Assembly (NCBI GenBank): GCA_030431335.1
Contig: JAUIJH010000001.1
Location: 21,643-85,642, forward strand
DNA from: Alphaproteobacteria bacterium
Lineage (GTDB): Bacteria; Pseudomonadota; Alphaproteobacteria; Rhizobiales; Amorphaceae
DNA length: 64,000 bases
Direction of reading: 5' to 3'
Shown here piece after piece: positions 1 through 8,283 of this stretch (within the stretch, counting starts at the first letter, position 1; each line of letters starts with the position of its first letter). Below the pieces are notes generated by a model. The model saw only the letters and a program-made list of their open reading frames with translations, was not told the origin of the DNA and did not search any database. Made by a program: the position numbers and the translations under genes.

Positions 1-1199
1 AGGCGGCGCTGCCCGTTGGTCATCAGATAGCGCGCCGCCCACACCACGGGCGTTCCCACATCGGCGGTGAAGATGGCGTCGGCCGCCGCCACCTCGTTGA
101 CCACCTTGGACACATATTGCGGGTGCAGCGGCCTGCCGGCGCGGCGCGGCGTCGCCAGCTCGTCCAGCCCCTTGCGCGCCTTGGCGTAGTGCGCGAGCGC
201 GGCATCGAGGAAGCGGCGGTCGCGGCCGGGCTCGATCCGCGCGCGAACCGGGCCGGCGAACGCGCCGATATCGGCGAGGACCGGCAGATCGAGGTTCACC
301 CGGCTGCCGAGCGCCGAGGGGTCGGTGTCCACCTGGATGATCTTCGCCCCCTCCGGGTAGAAGCTGCGATAGGGGAAGCTGCTGCCCAGGATCAGCAGCG
401 CATCGCACTCCTTCATCGCGTGGTAGCCGGAGGAGAAGCCGATCAGCCCCGTCATGCCGACGCTGAACGGGTTGTCCCATTCCATCACGTCCTTGCCGCG
501 GAAGGCATGGACGATGGGCGCAGCCAGCGCATCGGCGAGCGCGATCACATCGGCGCGCGCGCCCTCGCAGCCGGCCCCGGCGAGGATCGTGACGCGCTTG
601 GCGCCATTGAGGATCGCGGCCGCCTGGTCGAGCGCCGCCTCGGCGGGGACGGTGCGCGACGGCGTGGGGATGACGAGGGGCGGCGTGGGCGCGTCGAGCT
701 CCAGCACCGACACGTCGCCCGGCAGCACGATGACGGCGACGCCGCGCTTGCCGATGGCGGTGCGGATCGCGCGGTGCAGCACCTGGGGCATCTGCTTGGG
801 GTTGGTGACCAGTTCGCAATAGTCGCTGCACTCGCGGAACAGCTCCTGCGGATGGGTCTCCTGGAAATAAGTCAGCCCGATCTCGGTGGAGGGAATGTGC
901 GAGGCGATCGCTAGCACGGGCACGCGGTTGCGGTGGCAGTCGAACAAGCCGTTGATGAGGTGGAGATTGCCCGGCCCGCAGCTGCCGGCGCACACCGCGA
1001 GCTCGCCCGTCACCGCGGCATCGGCCCCAGCCGCGAACGCGCCGGCTTCCTCGTTGCGCATGTGCATGAAGCGGATCTGGCCGTTGCGGCGCAGACTGTC
1101 GTTGACGGCGTTGAGGCTGTCCCCGGTCACGCCCCAGATCCGCTCGACGCCGATCGAGGCCAGCGTCTCGACCAGAAGATCCGCGATTGTCGTTGCCAT
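1..1199 (-). CDS. poxB: Pyruvate dehydrogenase (quinone)/pyruvate oxidase, PoxB type, partial
   Basis: Thiamine-diphosphate enzyme that would oxidatively decarboxylate pyruvate to acetate and CO2, passing electrons through FAD to ubiquinone at the membrane. About 399 codons are visible out of the usual ~570; the C-terminal part, with the TPP-binding and lipid-binding regions, lies outside the window. The protein closely resembles remembered E. coli PoxB: WGVTGDSLN near residues 22-30, the TPP-activating Glu50 in the segment MRNEEAGAFAAGA, and the diagnostic segment GPGNLHLINGLFDCHRNRV near 70-90. The start at 1199 begins MATTIADLLVETL, a normal family N-terminus. It follows the enolase-like operon on the same strand after a 273-base gap with a hairpin, so it is probably transcribed separately. 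Confidence 0.9.
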   Translation of the reverse strand, partial: MATTIADLLVETLASIGVERIWGVTGDSLNAVNDSLRRNGQIRFMHMRNEEAGAFAAGADAAVTGELAVCAGSCGPGNLHLINGLFDCHRNRVPVLAIASHIPSTEIGLTYFQETHPQELFRECSDYCELVTNPKQMPQVLHRAIRTAIGKRGVAVIVLPGDVSVLELDAPTPPLVIPTPSRTVPAEAALDQAAAILNGAKRVTILAGAGCEGARADVIALADALAAPIVHAFRGKDVMEWDNPFSVGMTGLIGFSSGYHAMKECDALLILGSSFPYRSFYPEGAKIIQVDTDPSALGSRVNLDLPVLADIGAFAGPVRARIEPGRDRRFLDAALAHYAKARKGLDELATPRRAGRPLHPQYVSKVVNEVAAADAIFTADVGTPVVWAARYLMTNGQRR

Positions 1200-1249
1200 T
1201 GGTCAACCCCTCAACTGGCGGCTGGGCAGCCCCGCCGCCCAAGGCGCGC

Positions 1250-1425
1250 GGCTGGCCAGCCACGGCATCGTCCGTGCGTTATGGCGCAGCCGATCATGCC
1301 TTGCCCTACCGAGCGTTGCGCTCGCCTGGCCTCACTATAGCCAATGCGCGAAACGGTTGCCCTCTGCTTGGCGAAATGTGCGCGAACCCGTTTCGACGCG
1401 GAACACGGCGGCCTCGGGCCGCCGT
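1250..1425 (-). terminator. Hairpin region between the enolase-like gene and poxB
   Basis: The 273-base gap holds a strong inverted repeat: ACGGCGGCC at 1405-1413 and GGCCGCCGT at 1417-1425 around a 3-base loop. It lies just downstream of the enolase-like stop, where a terminator of that operon would be. No U-tract follows on the minus strand, so intrinsic termination is uncertain. A GGCTGGCCAGCC palindrome lies near 1250-1261, closer to poxB. Two loose palindromes of LacI-operator style (near 1346-1358 and 1378-1392, the latter GCGAACCCGTTTCG) also occur and could be poxB control sites. Confidence 0.4.
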
Positions 1426-1472
1426 TCATTTACGCCGCGGTTAACGTTTTCGCCAGTCGGACCGGTGCGCGC

Positions 1473-2780
1473 TCAGCGTTGCGGCGCGCGGCCGCCGATG
1501 GCATCGCGCCCGGCGAATGTCGCGGTCCGGCCGAGCTGTTCTTCCACGCGGATGGCGGCATTCCACTTGGCCATTCGCTCGGAGCGGGCGAAGGAGCCGA
1601 CCTTGAGCTGGTCCGCCCCCCACCCGACGGCGAGGTCGACGATGGTGGTGTCTTCGGTCTCGCCGGAGCGGGCGGAGACCACGGTGTGCCATCCGGCCGC
1701 GTTGGCGGCGTGGAGGGCGGCAAGCGTCTCGCTCAGCGTGCCCGCCTGGTTCGGCTTCAACAGCACCGCGTTGCACGCGCCCGCCGAGGCCGCCTTCGCC
1801 ACCCGTTCGGCCGACGTCACCAGATAGTCGTCGCCGATCACCTGGACGCTCGCCCCCACCGCGGCGGTGAAGGCGATCATGCCCGCATCATCGTCCTCGG
1901 CGAGCGGATCCTCCACCGAAATCAATGGGTACTGGGTGCACCAGCCGGCGACACGCGCCACCATCTCGGCGCTGTCGACGTCCACCCGGTCGGCGGTGAG
2001 GCGGTAGGCGGAGCCGCTGCGGAACTGCGTCGCGGCTACGTCGAGCGCCAGGGCGACATCCTCGCCCGGCCGGTAGCCGGCGCGCTCGATCGCGGCGACG
2101 CCTTCCTCGAGCGCCTCCTCGTTGGAGGCGAATTCGGGCCACCACCCCCCCTCGTCGGCAACGCCGCGCAGCAGCCCGCGCTCGGCCATGCGAAGCCCCG
2201 CCGCGCGATAGACCTCGGCGGCCATCACCGTCGCCTCGTCGAAGCTCGATGCGCCGACCGGCACCAGCAGAATGTCCTGCAGGTCGATGCGCTGACCGGC
2301 GTGGGCACCGCCGCCATAGATCTGGATCATCGGCATCGGCAGGCGCGGCCGAAATCCGCCGATGTCGGCGAGGTAGCGCCACAGCGGCCGTCCCGCCGCG
2401 GCGGCGGCCGCGTGGGCGAGCGCCATCGAGACGGCGGTGGTGGCATTGCCGCCCAGGCGCGACTTGGTGGGCGTTCCGTCGAGGGCGACGACGCGCGCGT
2501 CGAGGCCGGCCTGGTCGCTCACCTCGCCGCCGACCAGCGCGGGGGCGATGGTCTCGCGGATCGCCGCCAGCGCCCGCTCGACGCCGAGGCCGCCGAACCG
2601 CTCTCCCCCGTCGCGCAAATCCACCGCCTCGTGCTTGCCGCGCGAGGCGCCCGCCGGGGCGATGGCGCGTCCGCTCGCGCCGCCCGCCAGCCGCACCTCC
2701 ACCTCGACCGTGGGCCGGCCGCGCGAATCCCAGACGCGGCGGCAATCGACGGCCTCGATACGGGTTGCGGCCAATGTCAT
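1473..2780 (-). CDS. Divergent enolase-family protein (enolase paralogue)
   Basis: A 435-residue protein with full-length enolase architecture. Visible conserved elements (my alignment from memory to yeast/E. coli enolase): the Ser loop GAS at 44-46, His160, Glu210 in ADEGGWWPEF, metal ligands Asp247, Glu290 and Asp317 (GDD), Lys342 in LLKPNQAGTLSETL, Arg371-Ser372 and Lys393. Two positions differ: Asp169 stands where enolases have Glu (yeast E168), and Ala370 stands where the SHRSGETED His (yeast H373) should be. Metal and general-base machinery is kept while phosphate and leaving-group contacts change. It is therefore probably not the housekeeping enolase but a dehydratase or lyase on a related phospho-acid. 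Its start overlaps the stop of the kinase gene by four bases, so the two are translationally coupled. Last gene of a seven-gene operon. Confidence 0.85.
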   Translation of the reverse strand: MTLAATRIEAVDCRRVWDSRGRPTVEVEVRLAGGASGRAIAPAGASRGKHEAVDLRDGGERFGGLGVERALAAIRETIAPALVGGEVSDQAGLDARVVALDGTPTKSRLGGNATTAVSMALAHAAAAAAGRPLWRYLADIGGFRPRLPMPMIQIYGGGAHAGQRIDLQDILLVPVGASSFDEATVMAAEVYRAAGLRMAERGLLRGVADEGGWWPEFASNEEALEEGVAAIERAGYRPGEDVALALDVAATQFRSGSAYRLTADRVDVDSAEMVARVAGWCTQYPLISVEDPLAEDDDAGMIAFTAAVGASVQVIGDDYLVTSAERVAKAASAGACNAVLLKPNQAGTLSETLAALHAANAAGWHTVVSARSGETEDTTIVDLAVGWGADQLKVGSFARSERMAKWNAAIRVEEQLGRTATFAGRDAIGGRAPQR

Positions 2781-3805
2781 GTGTCAGCTCCGATGGTCTT
2801 GGCCCAAGTGTGCGCAACCGCGTTCAGCCGGGTCGGGGGAGAAAAGAGAAGCCGCCGCGCCGCGTCGCGCACGAGCGCCTTGTCGGCCTCGCACGTGAGG
2901 TACTCGACCGGGGACTTGCCGTCCACGCGCGCGAGGAAGAGGCCCGGCAGCAGCGCCGCCGCCCGCCCCTGGAGCGCGTCGGCCGGCTCCCAATCGACGC
3001 CGGCGAAATAGGCGTCCGACAGCGCCTCGAACGCCTCGAGCAGCGATCGGGCCCGATCCGGCACAGCCAGGCATTTCAATAGGAGATGATTGAGGCAGAA
3101 GGCGATATCGAAGGCCGGATCGCCGAACCAGGCACACTCGGCATCGAGAAAAAGCGGGCCGCCGGCGCCCATCAGGATGTTCTTCGGGCTGATGTCGCCG
3201 TGGACCACCGTGTGGTGGGTGGTGGCCGTGCGCCGGGCGAGCTCGGCGAGCGAGCGCGCCAGGTTGGGGTGCGCCCTGGCGGTGGCGAAGAGATAGGGCT
3301 CCAGGCGGATCAGGCGGAAATTCTCGTCGGTGGCAAAGCGCTCCGCCATCCCCGCCTCGCGGGCGAAGGCGGCATGGAGCGCGGCGAGGCGCGTGCCGAC
3401 GGCCGCGGCGAACGGCACGTCCACCCGCCCCGCGAGCAGCTCGGTTTTCCACAACGGCGCCTCGTCGGGCGGGATATAGGCCATCGCGAACATGCCGCCG
3501 GCCGCGTCCTGCCCGACGATGTCCGGCGCCGCCCCCGGTACCAGCCGAGCCGCCTCGCGTAGCCACGCCGCCTCGTAGAGGTTGCGCTCCACCGGCGCGC
3601 GCCAGTCGGCCGCCACCTTCAGCTTGGCGAGCGCGCGCTTGACGCAGACGGCGCGGTCACCGTCCCGCGCCAGCCAGATATCGGACGACACGCCCCCGGT
3701 GAGCGGGCGGAACACCACCCGCCCCGGCTCCGCGAACACGCCGAGCCCGGCCACGAACGCCCGGATCGCCTCGCCCGGATCGGCAGCCGCCTCAACCCGC
3801 GCCAT
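2777..3805 (-). CDS. APH/choline-kinase-family small-molecule phosphotransferase
   Basis: A 342-residue kinase of the aminoglycoside phosphotransferase fold. The Brenner motif VVHGDISPKNIL gives catalytic Asp204 and Asn209. The metal-binding segment FLDAECAWFGDPAFD gives Asp221. An N-lobe lysine is at about 56. No signal peptide or membrane segment, so cytoplasmic. The family phosphorylates hydroxyls of small molecules (sugars, methylthioribose, choline, drugs). Resistance is unlikely here because the gene is embedded in a catabolic operon and overlaps the enolase-like gene by four bases. I infer that it phosphorylates the imported compound, or a product of the upstream enzymes, to make the substrate of the enolase-like enzyme. 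The exact substrate cannot be read from sequence. Confidence 0.85.
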   Translation of the reverse strand: MARVEAAADPGEAIRAFVAGLGVFAEPGRVVFRPLTGGVSSDIWLARDGDRAVCVKRALAKLKVAADWRAPVERNLYEAAWLREAARLVPGAAPDIVGQDAAGGMFAMAYIPPDEAPLWKTELLAGRVDVPFAAAVGTRLAALHAAFAREAGMAERFATDENFRLIRLEPYLFATARAHPNLARSLAELARRTATTHHTVVHGDISPKNILMGAGGPLFLDAECAWFGDPAFDIAFCLNHLLLKCLAVPDRARSLLEAFEALSDAYFAGVDWEPADALQGRAAALLPGLFLARVDGKSPVEYLTCEADKALVRDAARRLLFSPPTRLNAVAHTWAKTIGADT

Positions 3806-3808
3806 CGC

Positions 3809-4585
3809 TCAGGCCTCGGCCTCGGCAATCACGGGGTTGGTGAGCGTGCCGATGCCCTCGATGGTGATGTCCACCCGGTCGCCGGGCGTCACCGGCCCCA
3901 CCCCGGCCGGCGTGCCGGTGATGATGATGTCGCCCGGCAGCAGCGTGATCGCCTGGCTCAGATACGAGACGAGCTGGCGGCAGGAAAACAAAAGGTCCGA
4001 CGTGTTGATCGACTGCCGCTTTTCGCCGTTGAGGAACGCCTCGAGCAGCAAGTCCGCCGGGTCGAGCCCCGTCGCGATCACCGGGCCGATCGGGCAGAAG
4101 CTGTCGAAGGCTTTGCCGATCAACAGGCAGCCCAGCGACATCTCCTTGAACTGGATCACCCGCTCCGACACGTCGTTGGCGCAGGTGTAGCCCAGCACAT
4201 AATCGAGCGCGTCCGCCTTGCTGACCCGGCGCGCCTTCTTGCCGATCACCACCGCGAGCTCGCCCTCGAAATGCACGTTCTGACCCTCGGGCGGGTAGAC
4301 GATGGGATCGCCCGGCCCCACCGCCGCCGTCGACGGCTTCATGAACAGCATCGGGATCGAGGGCGTCTCGTTGCCGCCCTCCTTGATGTGCGACACGTAA
4401 TTGAGCCCCGCTCCGAAAATGCGCGGGCTCTCCACCGGTGCCAGCAGGCGCACATCGGCAAGCGCGTCCTCCGGCCCCGCCGTCGCCAACGTCTCGAAGG
4501 GCGAGCCCGCGAGGCGCTTCAGCGTGTCGCCTTCCAGGAGCCCGTGGTGCACGGCGCCGTTCACCGCGTAGCGCGCGATCTTCAT
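3809..4585 (-). CDS. Fumarylacetoacetate hydrolase (FAH) family protein
   Basis: A 258-residue FAH-fold enzyme. The family comprises Mg-dependent hydrolases, decarboxylases and isomerases acting on 2-keto or acyl-pyruvate-type acids. Metal ligands are visible as Glu107 and Glu109 in HFEGELAVVIGK and Asp138 in CANDVSER; the C-terminal LLPGDIIITGTPAGVG segment is a family hallmark. The frame stays open upstream to 5032 but that extension overlaps the cupin gene. MKIARYAVNG at 4585 is the natural family N-terminus and gives an 11-base gap to the upstream gene. Three bases separate it from the kinase gene. It probably cleaves, decarboxylates or isomerises a keto-acid intermediate of the operon's pathway. 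Confidence 0.88.
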   Translation of the reverse strand: MKIARYAVNGAVHHGLLEGDTLKRLAGSPFETLATAGPEDALADVRLLAPVESPRIFGAGLNYVSHIKEGGNETPSIPMLFMKPSTAAVGPGDPIVYPPEGQNVHFEGELAVVIGKKARRVSKADALDYVLGYTCANDVSERVIQFKEMSLGCLLIGKAFDSFCPIGPVIATGLDPADLLLEAFLNGEKRQSINTSDLLFSCRQLVSYLSQAITLLPGDIIITGTPAGVGPVTPGDRVDITIEGIGTLTNPVIAEAEA

Positions 4586-4595
4586 CGAAATATCC

Positions 4596-5312
4596 TCAAA
4601 CGTTGCTGGTTTGCTCGAGCTGGCCGAGAAGGCCGCACATGCCGTAGCGCGGCTCGCCGCTGGGCGGGGCGACGGCGATGGCATCGGCCTCCCCCACCCG
4701 CACCGGCAGCGCGCCGAGCACTCCCACCGTCTCGTCCACCCAAGCCTTCGGCCCGTTGGCGACGATATCGGCAAAGCGCGGGCGCAGCGGCTCCACGGCG
4801 CGTGCGTGCAAGTCGAAGAAGCGGGCGAGCTCGGCGAAATAGGCCGGCCGGTCCGCCTCCCACAGCGCAAGAAGCGCCATATAGGCGGTGACGGCCGCGT
4901 CGCGCCGCTCGAGCGCCCCGTCGAGGCCCTTTTCGGCCGGCAGCCGCCACAGCGCGGCATAGGCGTCCGGGTCGGCATCCACCTCGGGGCCGAACCAGAT
5001 GCGCGCGTCGCCCCGCTCGGCGAGGCCGGCATTGTTCATCAGGACCAGCGCGGTGAGGTCGCCCGTGTTCACGGCCCGGTGCAGCGTGTTTGGCGCGAAC
5101 TGGACGAGCTTACCCGGCGTCAGCTCGACGGTGCGAAATCCGTGCGCGGTGTCGTGCAACTCAAGGGCGCCGGTGCCGGAGAGGACGTAGTAGGCCTCGT
5201 GCGTGATGGCGTGGACGTGCGGGCAGCCGCACTGCACGCCGTCCGGCGCCGGCCGCTGGCCGTAGACGCGCAGATGCGTCAGGCCGATGCCGGCGAGCGG
5301 TCCGTTCAGCAT
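4596..5312 (-). CDS. Cupin-domain protein
   Basis: A 238-residue protein with an N-terminal cupin barrel. The first cupin motif reads PHVHAITHEAYYVLSGTG with likely metal ligands His32, His34 and Glu39 or His38; the second motif, PGKLVQFAPNTLHRAVN, supplies His78. The C-terminal ~130 residues are a helical region I do not recognise. Cupins can be isomerases, dioxygenases or sugar epimerases, so no reaction can be assigned. It lies 12 bases from the DUF6807 gene and 10 bases from the FAH gene, clearly in the same operon. A cytoplasmic metalloenzyme acting on the TRAP-imported substrate is the simplest reading. Confidence 0.8.
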   Translation of the reverse strand: MLNGPLAGIGLTHLRVYGQRPAPDGVQCGCPHVHAITHEAYYVLSGTGALELHDTAHGFRTVELTPGKLVQFAPNTLHRAVNTGDLTALVLMNNAGLAERGDARIWFGPEVDADPDAYAALWRLPAEKGLDGALERRDAAVTAYMALLALWEADRPAYFAELARFFDLHARAVEPLRPRFADIVANGPKAWVDETVGVLGALPVRVGEADAIAVAPPSGEPRYGMCGLLGQLEQTSNV

Positions 5313-5324
5313 CGCGTTTCCTCC

Positions 5325-6263
5325 TCAGGCACTGGCGCCGGTGTAAGCGGCGAAGCGGCCGGCAAGGTCGAAGGCCTCGGCCGGCCCGTCGAAGGCGAGC
5401 ACGCGGTAGCGCGCGGTGAGCGGCTCGCCGCGGCGTACGAGTTTCCCCGCAAGGCGGAACGGGCCCACCGTGATGACGCCCCAATCGGCCACGAACCAGG
5501 ACAGGTCGTCGTGGTCGGCCGGATGCGGGAACACCGCGAGCCCGGCGCGATGGCCGCCGCCCACAGGACCCTCCGCGCACACCCAGCGCGCGCCGGTGCC
5601 CGTCACGTTGGCGCCGCCGACCGCGCCGCGGTCGTCGAACATCGTGCCGCCGTTCGGCGCGGTCATCGTGTCGGCGGCGCGCACGTTGAAGTAGGCGTGC
5701 CGGGTGGGGCCGAGCGTGAAATCCCAATCCGCCGACGCCAGCACCGAGGTCACGTCGATCACCGTCGCCCCGTCGACCAGCGAGACGTCGAGCGTGCGCG
5801 TCTCGCGTGCCGCCAGCCGCCCCTGGGGCGCCGCCCACTCCACCGGACCGCGCCACTCGATCGCCTGCGTCAGCCGGCACGCATCCGGCCCCAGCCGCTC
5901 GAACTCGGCTGCGCCCGCTACGAGTCGCCCCGGACCGCGCCCCTGAAAAACCTCGTCGACATAGAAATTGTAGGTGTACTCCTCGAACTTCTCGCCCTCG
6001 ACCGGCATCCGGCAGTGGACGTGGTCGGCGCCGATCCAGAACGAGTTGTGGTGCGGGTGATCGGCGGGACACTCGGAGGTCACCGGAAAGCCGGCCGGCG
6101 TGGTCAGCGGATAGACGTAGGGCCGCTGCCGCCCCTGGGTGAGGCCGAGCACGATGCGCCCGTCGCGCATCAATAGCTGTCGCTCGGTGCGCGCCCACGC
6201 CCCCTTCGGCAGCGCGATCGCCCCCTCGGCGAGGTAGAATCCAGTCGTGTCGTTTTCGTTCAT
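5325..6263 (-). CDS. DUF6807 (PmoA-like) family protein
   Basis: A 312-residue protein of the DUF6807 family (formerly 'methane oxygenase PmoA', a misnomer). The family signature is clear: RPYVYPLTTPAG followed by CPADHPHHNSFWIGADHV near residues 47-80. A beta-rich C-terminal part holds LGPTRHAYFNVR and VFPHPADHDDLSWFV. Homologues are usually found next to Gfo/Idh oxidoreductases and sugar transporters, which fits the Gfo/Idh gene under the same predicted operator at 11814. No signal peptide is evident. The stop of the TRAP permease and this start are only two bases apart. Reaction unknown; a carbohydrate-binding or -modifying role is inference. Confidence 0.8.
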   Translation of the reverse strand: MNENDTTGFYLAEGAIALPKGAWARTERQLLMRDGRIVLGLTQGRQRPYVYPLTTPAGFPVTSECPADHPHHNSFWIGADHVHCRMPVEGEKFEEYTYNFYVDEVFQGRGPGRLVAGAAEFERLGPDACRLTQAIEWRGPVEWAAPQGRLAARETRTLDVSLVDGATVIDVTSVLASADWDFTLGPTRHAYFNVRAADTMTAPNGGTMFDDRGAVGGANVTGTGARWVCAEGPVGGGHRAGLAVFPHPADHDDLSWFVADWGVITVGPFRLAGKLVRRGEPLTARYRVLAFDGPAEAFDLAGRFAAYTGASA

Positions 6264-6264
6264 G

Positions 6265-8145
6265 TCAATTGCCGAGGATGTTGACGAGGCCGAGGCTGAG
6301 CGCAGGCACCAGCGATATCAGGACGATGGTGAGGATCAGGCCGAAGATGAACGGCAGCGCGGCGCGGAACACCGCCACCACCGGCGTCTTGGTCACCGCC
6401 GCTGTGGTGAATACCAGGATGCCGAGCGGCGGCGTCAACGCGCCCAGGCACAGATTGGCCACCAGGATGATGCCGAAGTGCACGGGGTCGATGCCCGCCG
6501 CCTTCACCAGCGGCACCAGGATCGGCACCAGGATCACCATCGCGGCGATCATCTCCATGATCAGCCCGACGCCGATCAGGAAGAGGTTCACCACCAGGAT
6601 GAGGAGCATCCAGTTGGTGGCGAGCGTCCCCATGGCGCGGGCGATCTCCTGCGGCACTTGCTCGACGACCATCAGCCAGGCGAAGGGCGAGGCCGCCGCG
6701 ATGATCACCGTCACCGCCACGGTGTCGGACAGCCCCTCGCGCAGCGCGCGGAGCAGCCCCGCAGGCTTCGCGGTGCGGTAGACGAGGACGCCGCACAGCA
6801 GCGCGTAGAGCGTCGCCACCGCGCCGGCCTCCGTCGCGGTGAACACGCCGAAGCGGATGCCGCCGACGATGATCACCGGCAGCACCAGAGCCGGCAGCGC
6901 TTTGAGCCCGCTGTCGAGCCGCTCCGCGCCGCTCGCCTTGGGCACGTCGCGCCCAAAGCCCCTGCGCACCGAGATGAGGTGGACCACCAGCGCCAGCGTC
7001 ACCGCCATCAAGATGCCCGGCACGATGGTGGCGACGAACAGCGCCCCCACCGAGGCGGAGGCGAGCGCGCCATAGATGATGAGCCCCATCGAGGGCGGGA
7101 TCATGTTGGCGAGGATCGCGCCCGAGGACGTGAGCGCGCACGAGAAGGGTTTTGGATAGCCGCGCTTTTCCATCTCCGGGATCAGCGTCTTGGCAAGCGC
7201 GGCCGCATCGCCCAGCGAGGAGCCGGAGACGCCCCCCATCAGCGCGTTGGTGAGGACGTTGACGTGGCCGAGGCCGCCGCGCAGGTGCCCCACCAGCGTG
7301 CTGGCGAAACCGATCAGCCGGCTGGTGATGCCGCCGACATTCATCAGCGCCGCCGCCAGCGTGAAGAAGGGGATGGCGAGGAGCAGGAAGGAATCGAGCG
7401 CCGAGGTCATGCTCTGCGGCAGCGTCACGATCATGATCGGCCCGTTGGGCAGGAACGCGATGAAGCAGCCGACGATCAGCGAATAGGCCACCGGCACGCC
7501 GAACAGGATGAGCGCCAGGGTGACGCCGAGCAGCAGCAGCCCCGCATCCGCCAGCTTGAGGAAGGAGGGGTCGATGCCGTAGGCGAGGCCGAAGAAGATC
7601 GCGATGCCGACGACCGTGGCGCCGAGCCCGGCGAGCGCGCTGCGCCAGCCCGGCAGCGGCTCGATCGCCATGAAGACCAGCGACAGCGCGCCCCCGACCG
7701 GGGCGGCGAGGTATAGATAGAGGAACGGCCAGCCCAGCGCCGGCGAGACATAGCTGGAGTGGGAGACGAGGCGCAGCCCGATCACCACTAGCAGCATCGC
7801 CGCGCACGCCATGATGACCCGCACCAGGAAGGCGTGGGCGGCGGCAACGCGACCCTCCAGCATTCCCGCGAACAGATCGATGGCGATGTGCCGGGAGCGG
7901 CGCACCAGCATCGCCGAGCCGAGGAACACGAGCCAGACGAAGGCCCAGCGCGCCATTTCCTCCGGCCACGTCAGCGAGTGGTTGAGGCCGTAGCGGAAGA
8001 ACACCTGCACCAGCGTGATCGCCGTGGCGGCGACGAGGAGGGCCGCCGCGACGGTCTCGATCAGCCCGTCGAGCCAGTTCGCGAGCCGGGTCGGCAAGCC
8101 GCCCAGCCCGGGCGCGGGCGTCGAGGCAAGCGTGGATTCAGTCAT
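6265..8145 (-). CDS. TRAP transporter fused permease (DctQ-DctM fusion)
   Basis: A 626-residue inner-membrane protein combining both TRAP permease subunits. Residues ~1-200 hold a DctQ-like four-helix unit (TWPEEMARWAFVWLVFLGSA is the small-subunit hallmark). The remaining ~420 residues are a DctM-like transport domain of about 12 helices with GGVSGSSLGDAAALAKTLIPEM, ANMIPPSMGLIIYG and a C-terminal GALTPPLGILVF. The frame is open further upstream to 8226, but MTESTLAS at 8145 is the first sensible start after the gap that follows the binding protein. It imports an acidic solute, using the sodium gradient, with the binding protein encoded 138 bases upstream. Confidence 0.93.
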   Translation of the reverse strand: MTESTLASTPAPGLGGLPTRLANWLDGLIETVAAALLVAATAITLVQVFFRYGLNHSLTWPEEMARWAFVWLVFLGSAMLVRRSRHIAIDLFAGMLEGRVAAAHAFLVRVIMACAAMLLVVIGLRLVSHSSYVSPALGWPFLYLYLAAPVGGALSLVFMAIEPLPGWRSALAGLGATVVGIAIFFGLAYGIDPSFLKLADAGLLLLGVTLALILFGVPVAYSLIVGCFIAFLPNGPIMIVTLPQSMTSALDSFLLLAIPFFTLAAALMNVGGITSRLIGFASTLVGHLRGGLGHVNVLTNALMGGVSGSSLGDAAALAKTLIPEMEKRGYPKPFSCALTSSGAILANMIPPSMGLIIYGALASASVGALFVATIVPGILMAVTLALVVHLISVRRGFGRDVPKASGAERLDSGLKALPALVLPVIIVGGIRFGVFTATEAGAVATLYALLCGVLVYRTAKPAGLLRALREGLSDTVAVTVIIAAASPFAWLMVVEQVPQEIARAMGTLATNWMLLILVVNLFLIGVGLIMEMIAAMVILVPILVPLVKAAGIDPVHFGIILVANLCLGALTPPLGILVFTTAAVTKTPVVAVFRAALPFIFGLILTIVLISLVPALSLGLVNILGN

Positions 8146-8242
8146 TCGCCGGTACCTGGGATTGAAAGGCGGGCCGCGCAAAAACCGGCGCGGCCGGCCC
8201 GTCGCCGCCGCGCGCGGTTCCCCCACTTGCGAGGGGGAGAGA

Positions 8243-8268
8243 CCGGGCGCCGCCGCTGGCGCGCCCGG
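8243..8268 (-). terminator. Hairpin between TRAP binding protein and permease genes
   Basis: Inverted repeat CCGGGCGC (8243-8250) and GCGCCCGG (8261-8268) with a 10-base loop, in the gap after the binding-protein stop. Such hairpins commonly stabilise the binding-protein mRNA or partially terminate transcription, so that this subunit is made in excess over the permease. Confidence 0.45.
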
Positions 8269-8283
8269 CCGCCGATGGCCGGA

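Noticed and set aside
2777..3805. Aminoglycoside resistance gene
   Set aside because: The APH fold is shared with many metabolic kinases; the gene is coupled to an enolase-like gene in a catabolic operon and has no mobile-element context.
6247..7716. 489-codon plus-strand frame rich in Arg, His, Asp and Glu
   Set aside because: Antisense shadow of the fused TRAP permease; charged low-complexity composition is typical of the reverse strand of GC-rich membrane-protein genes.
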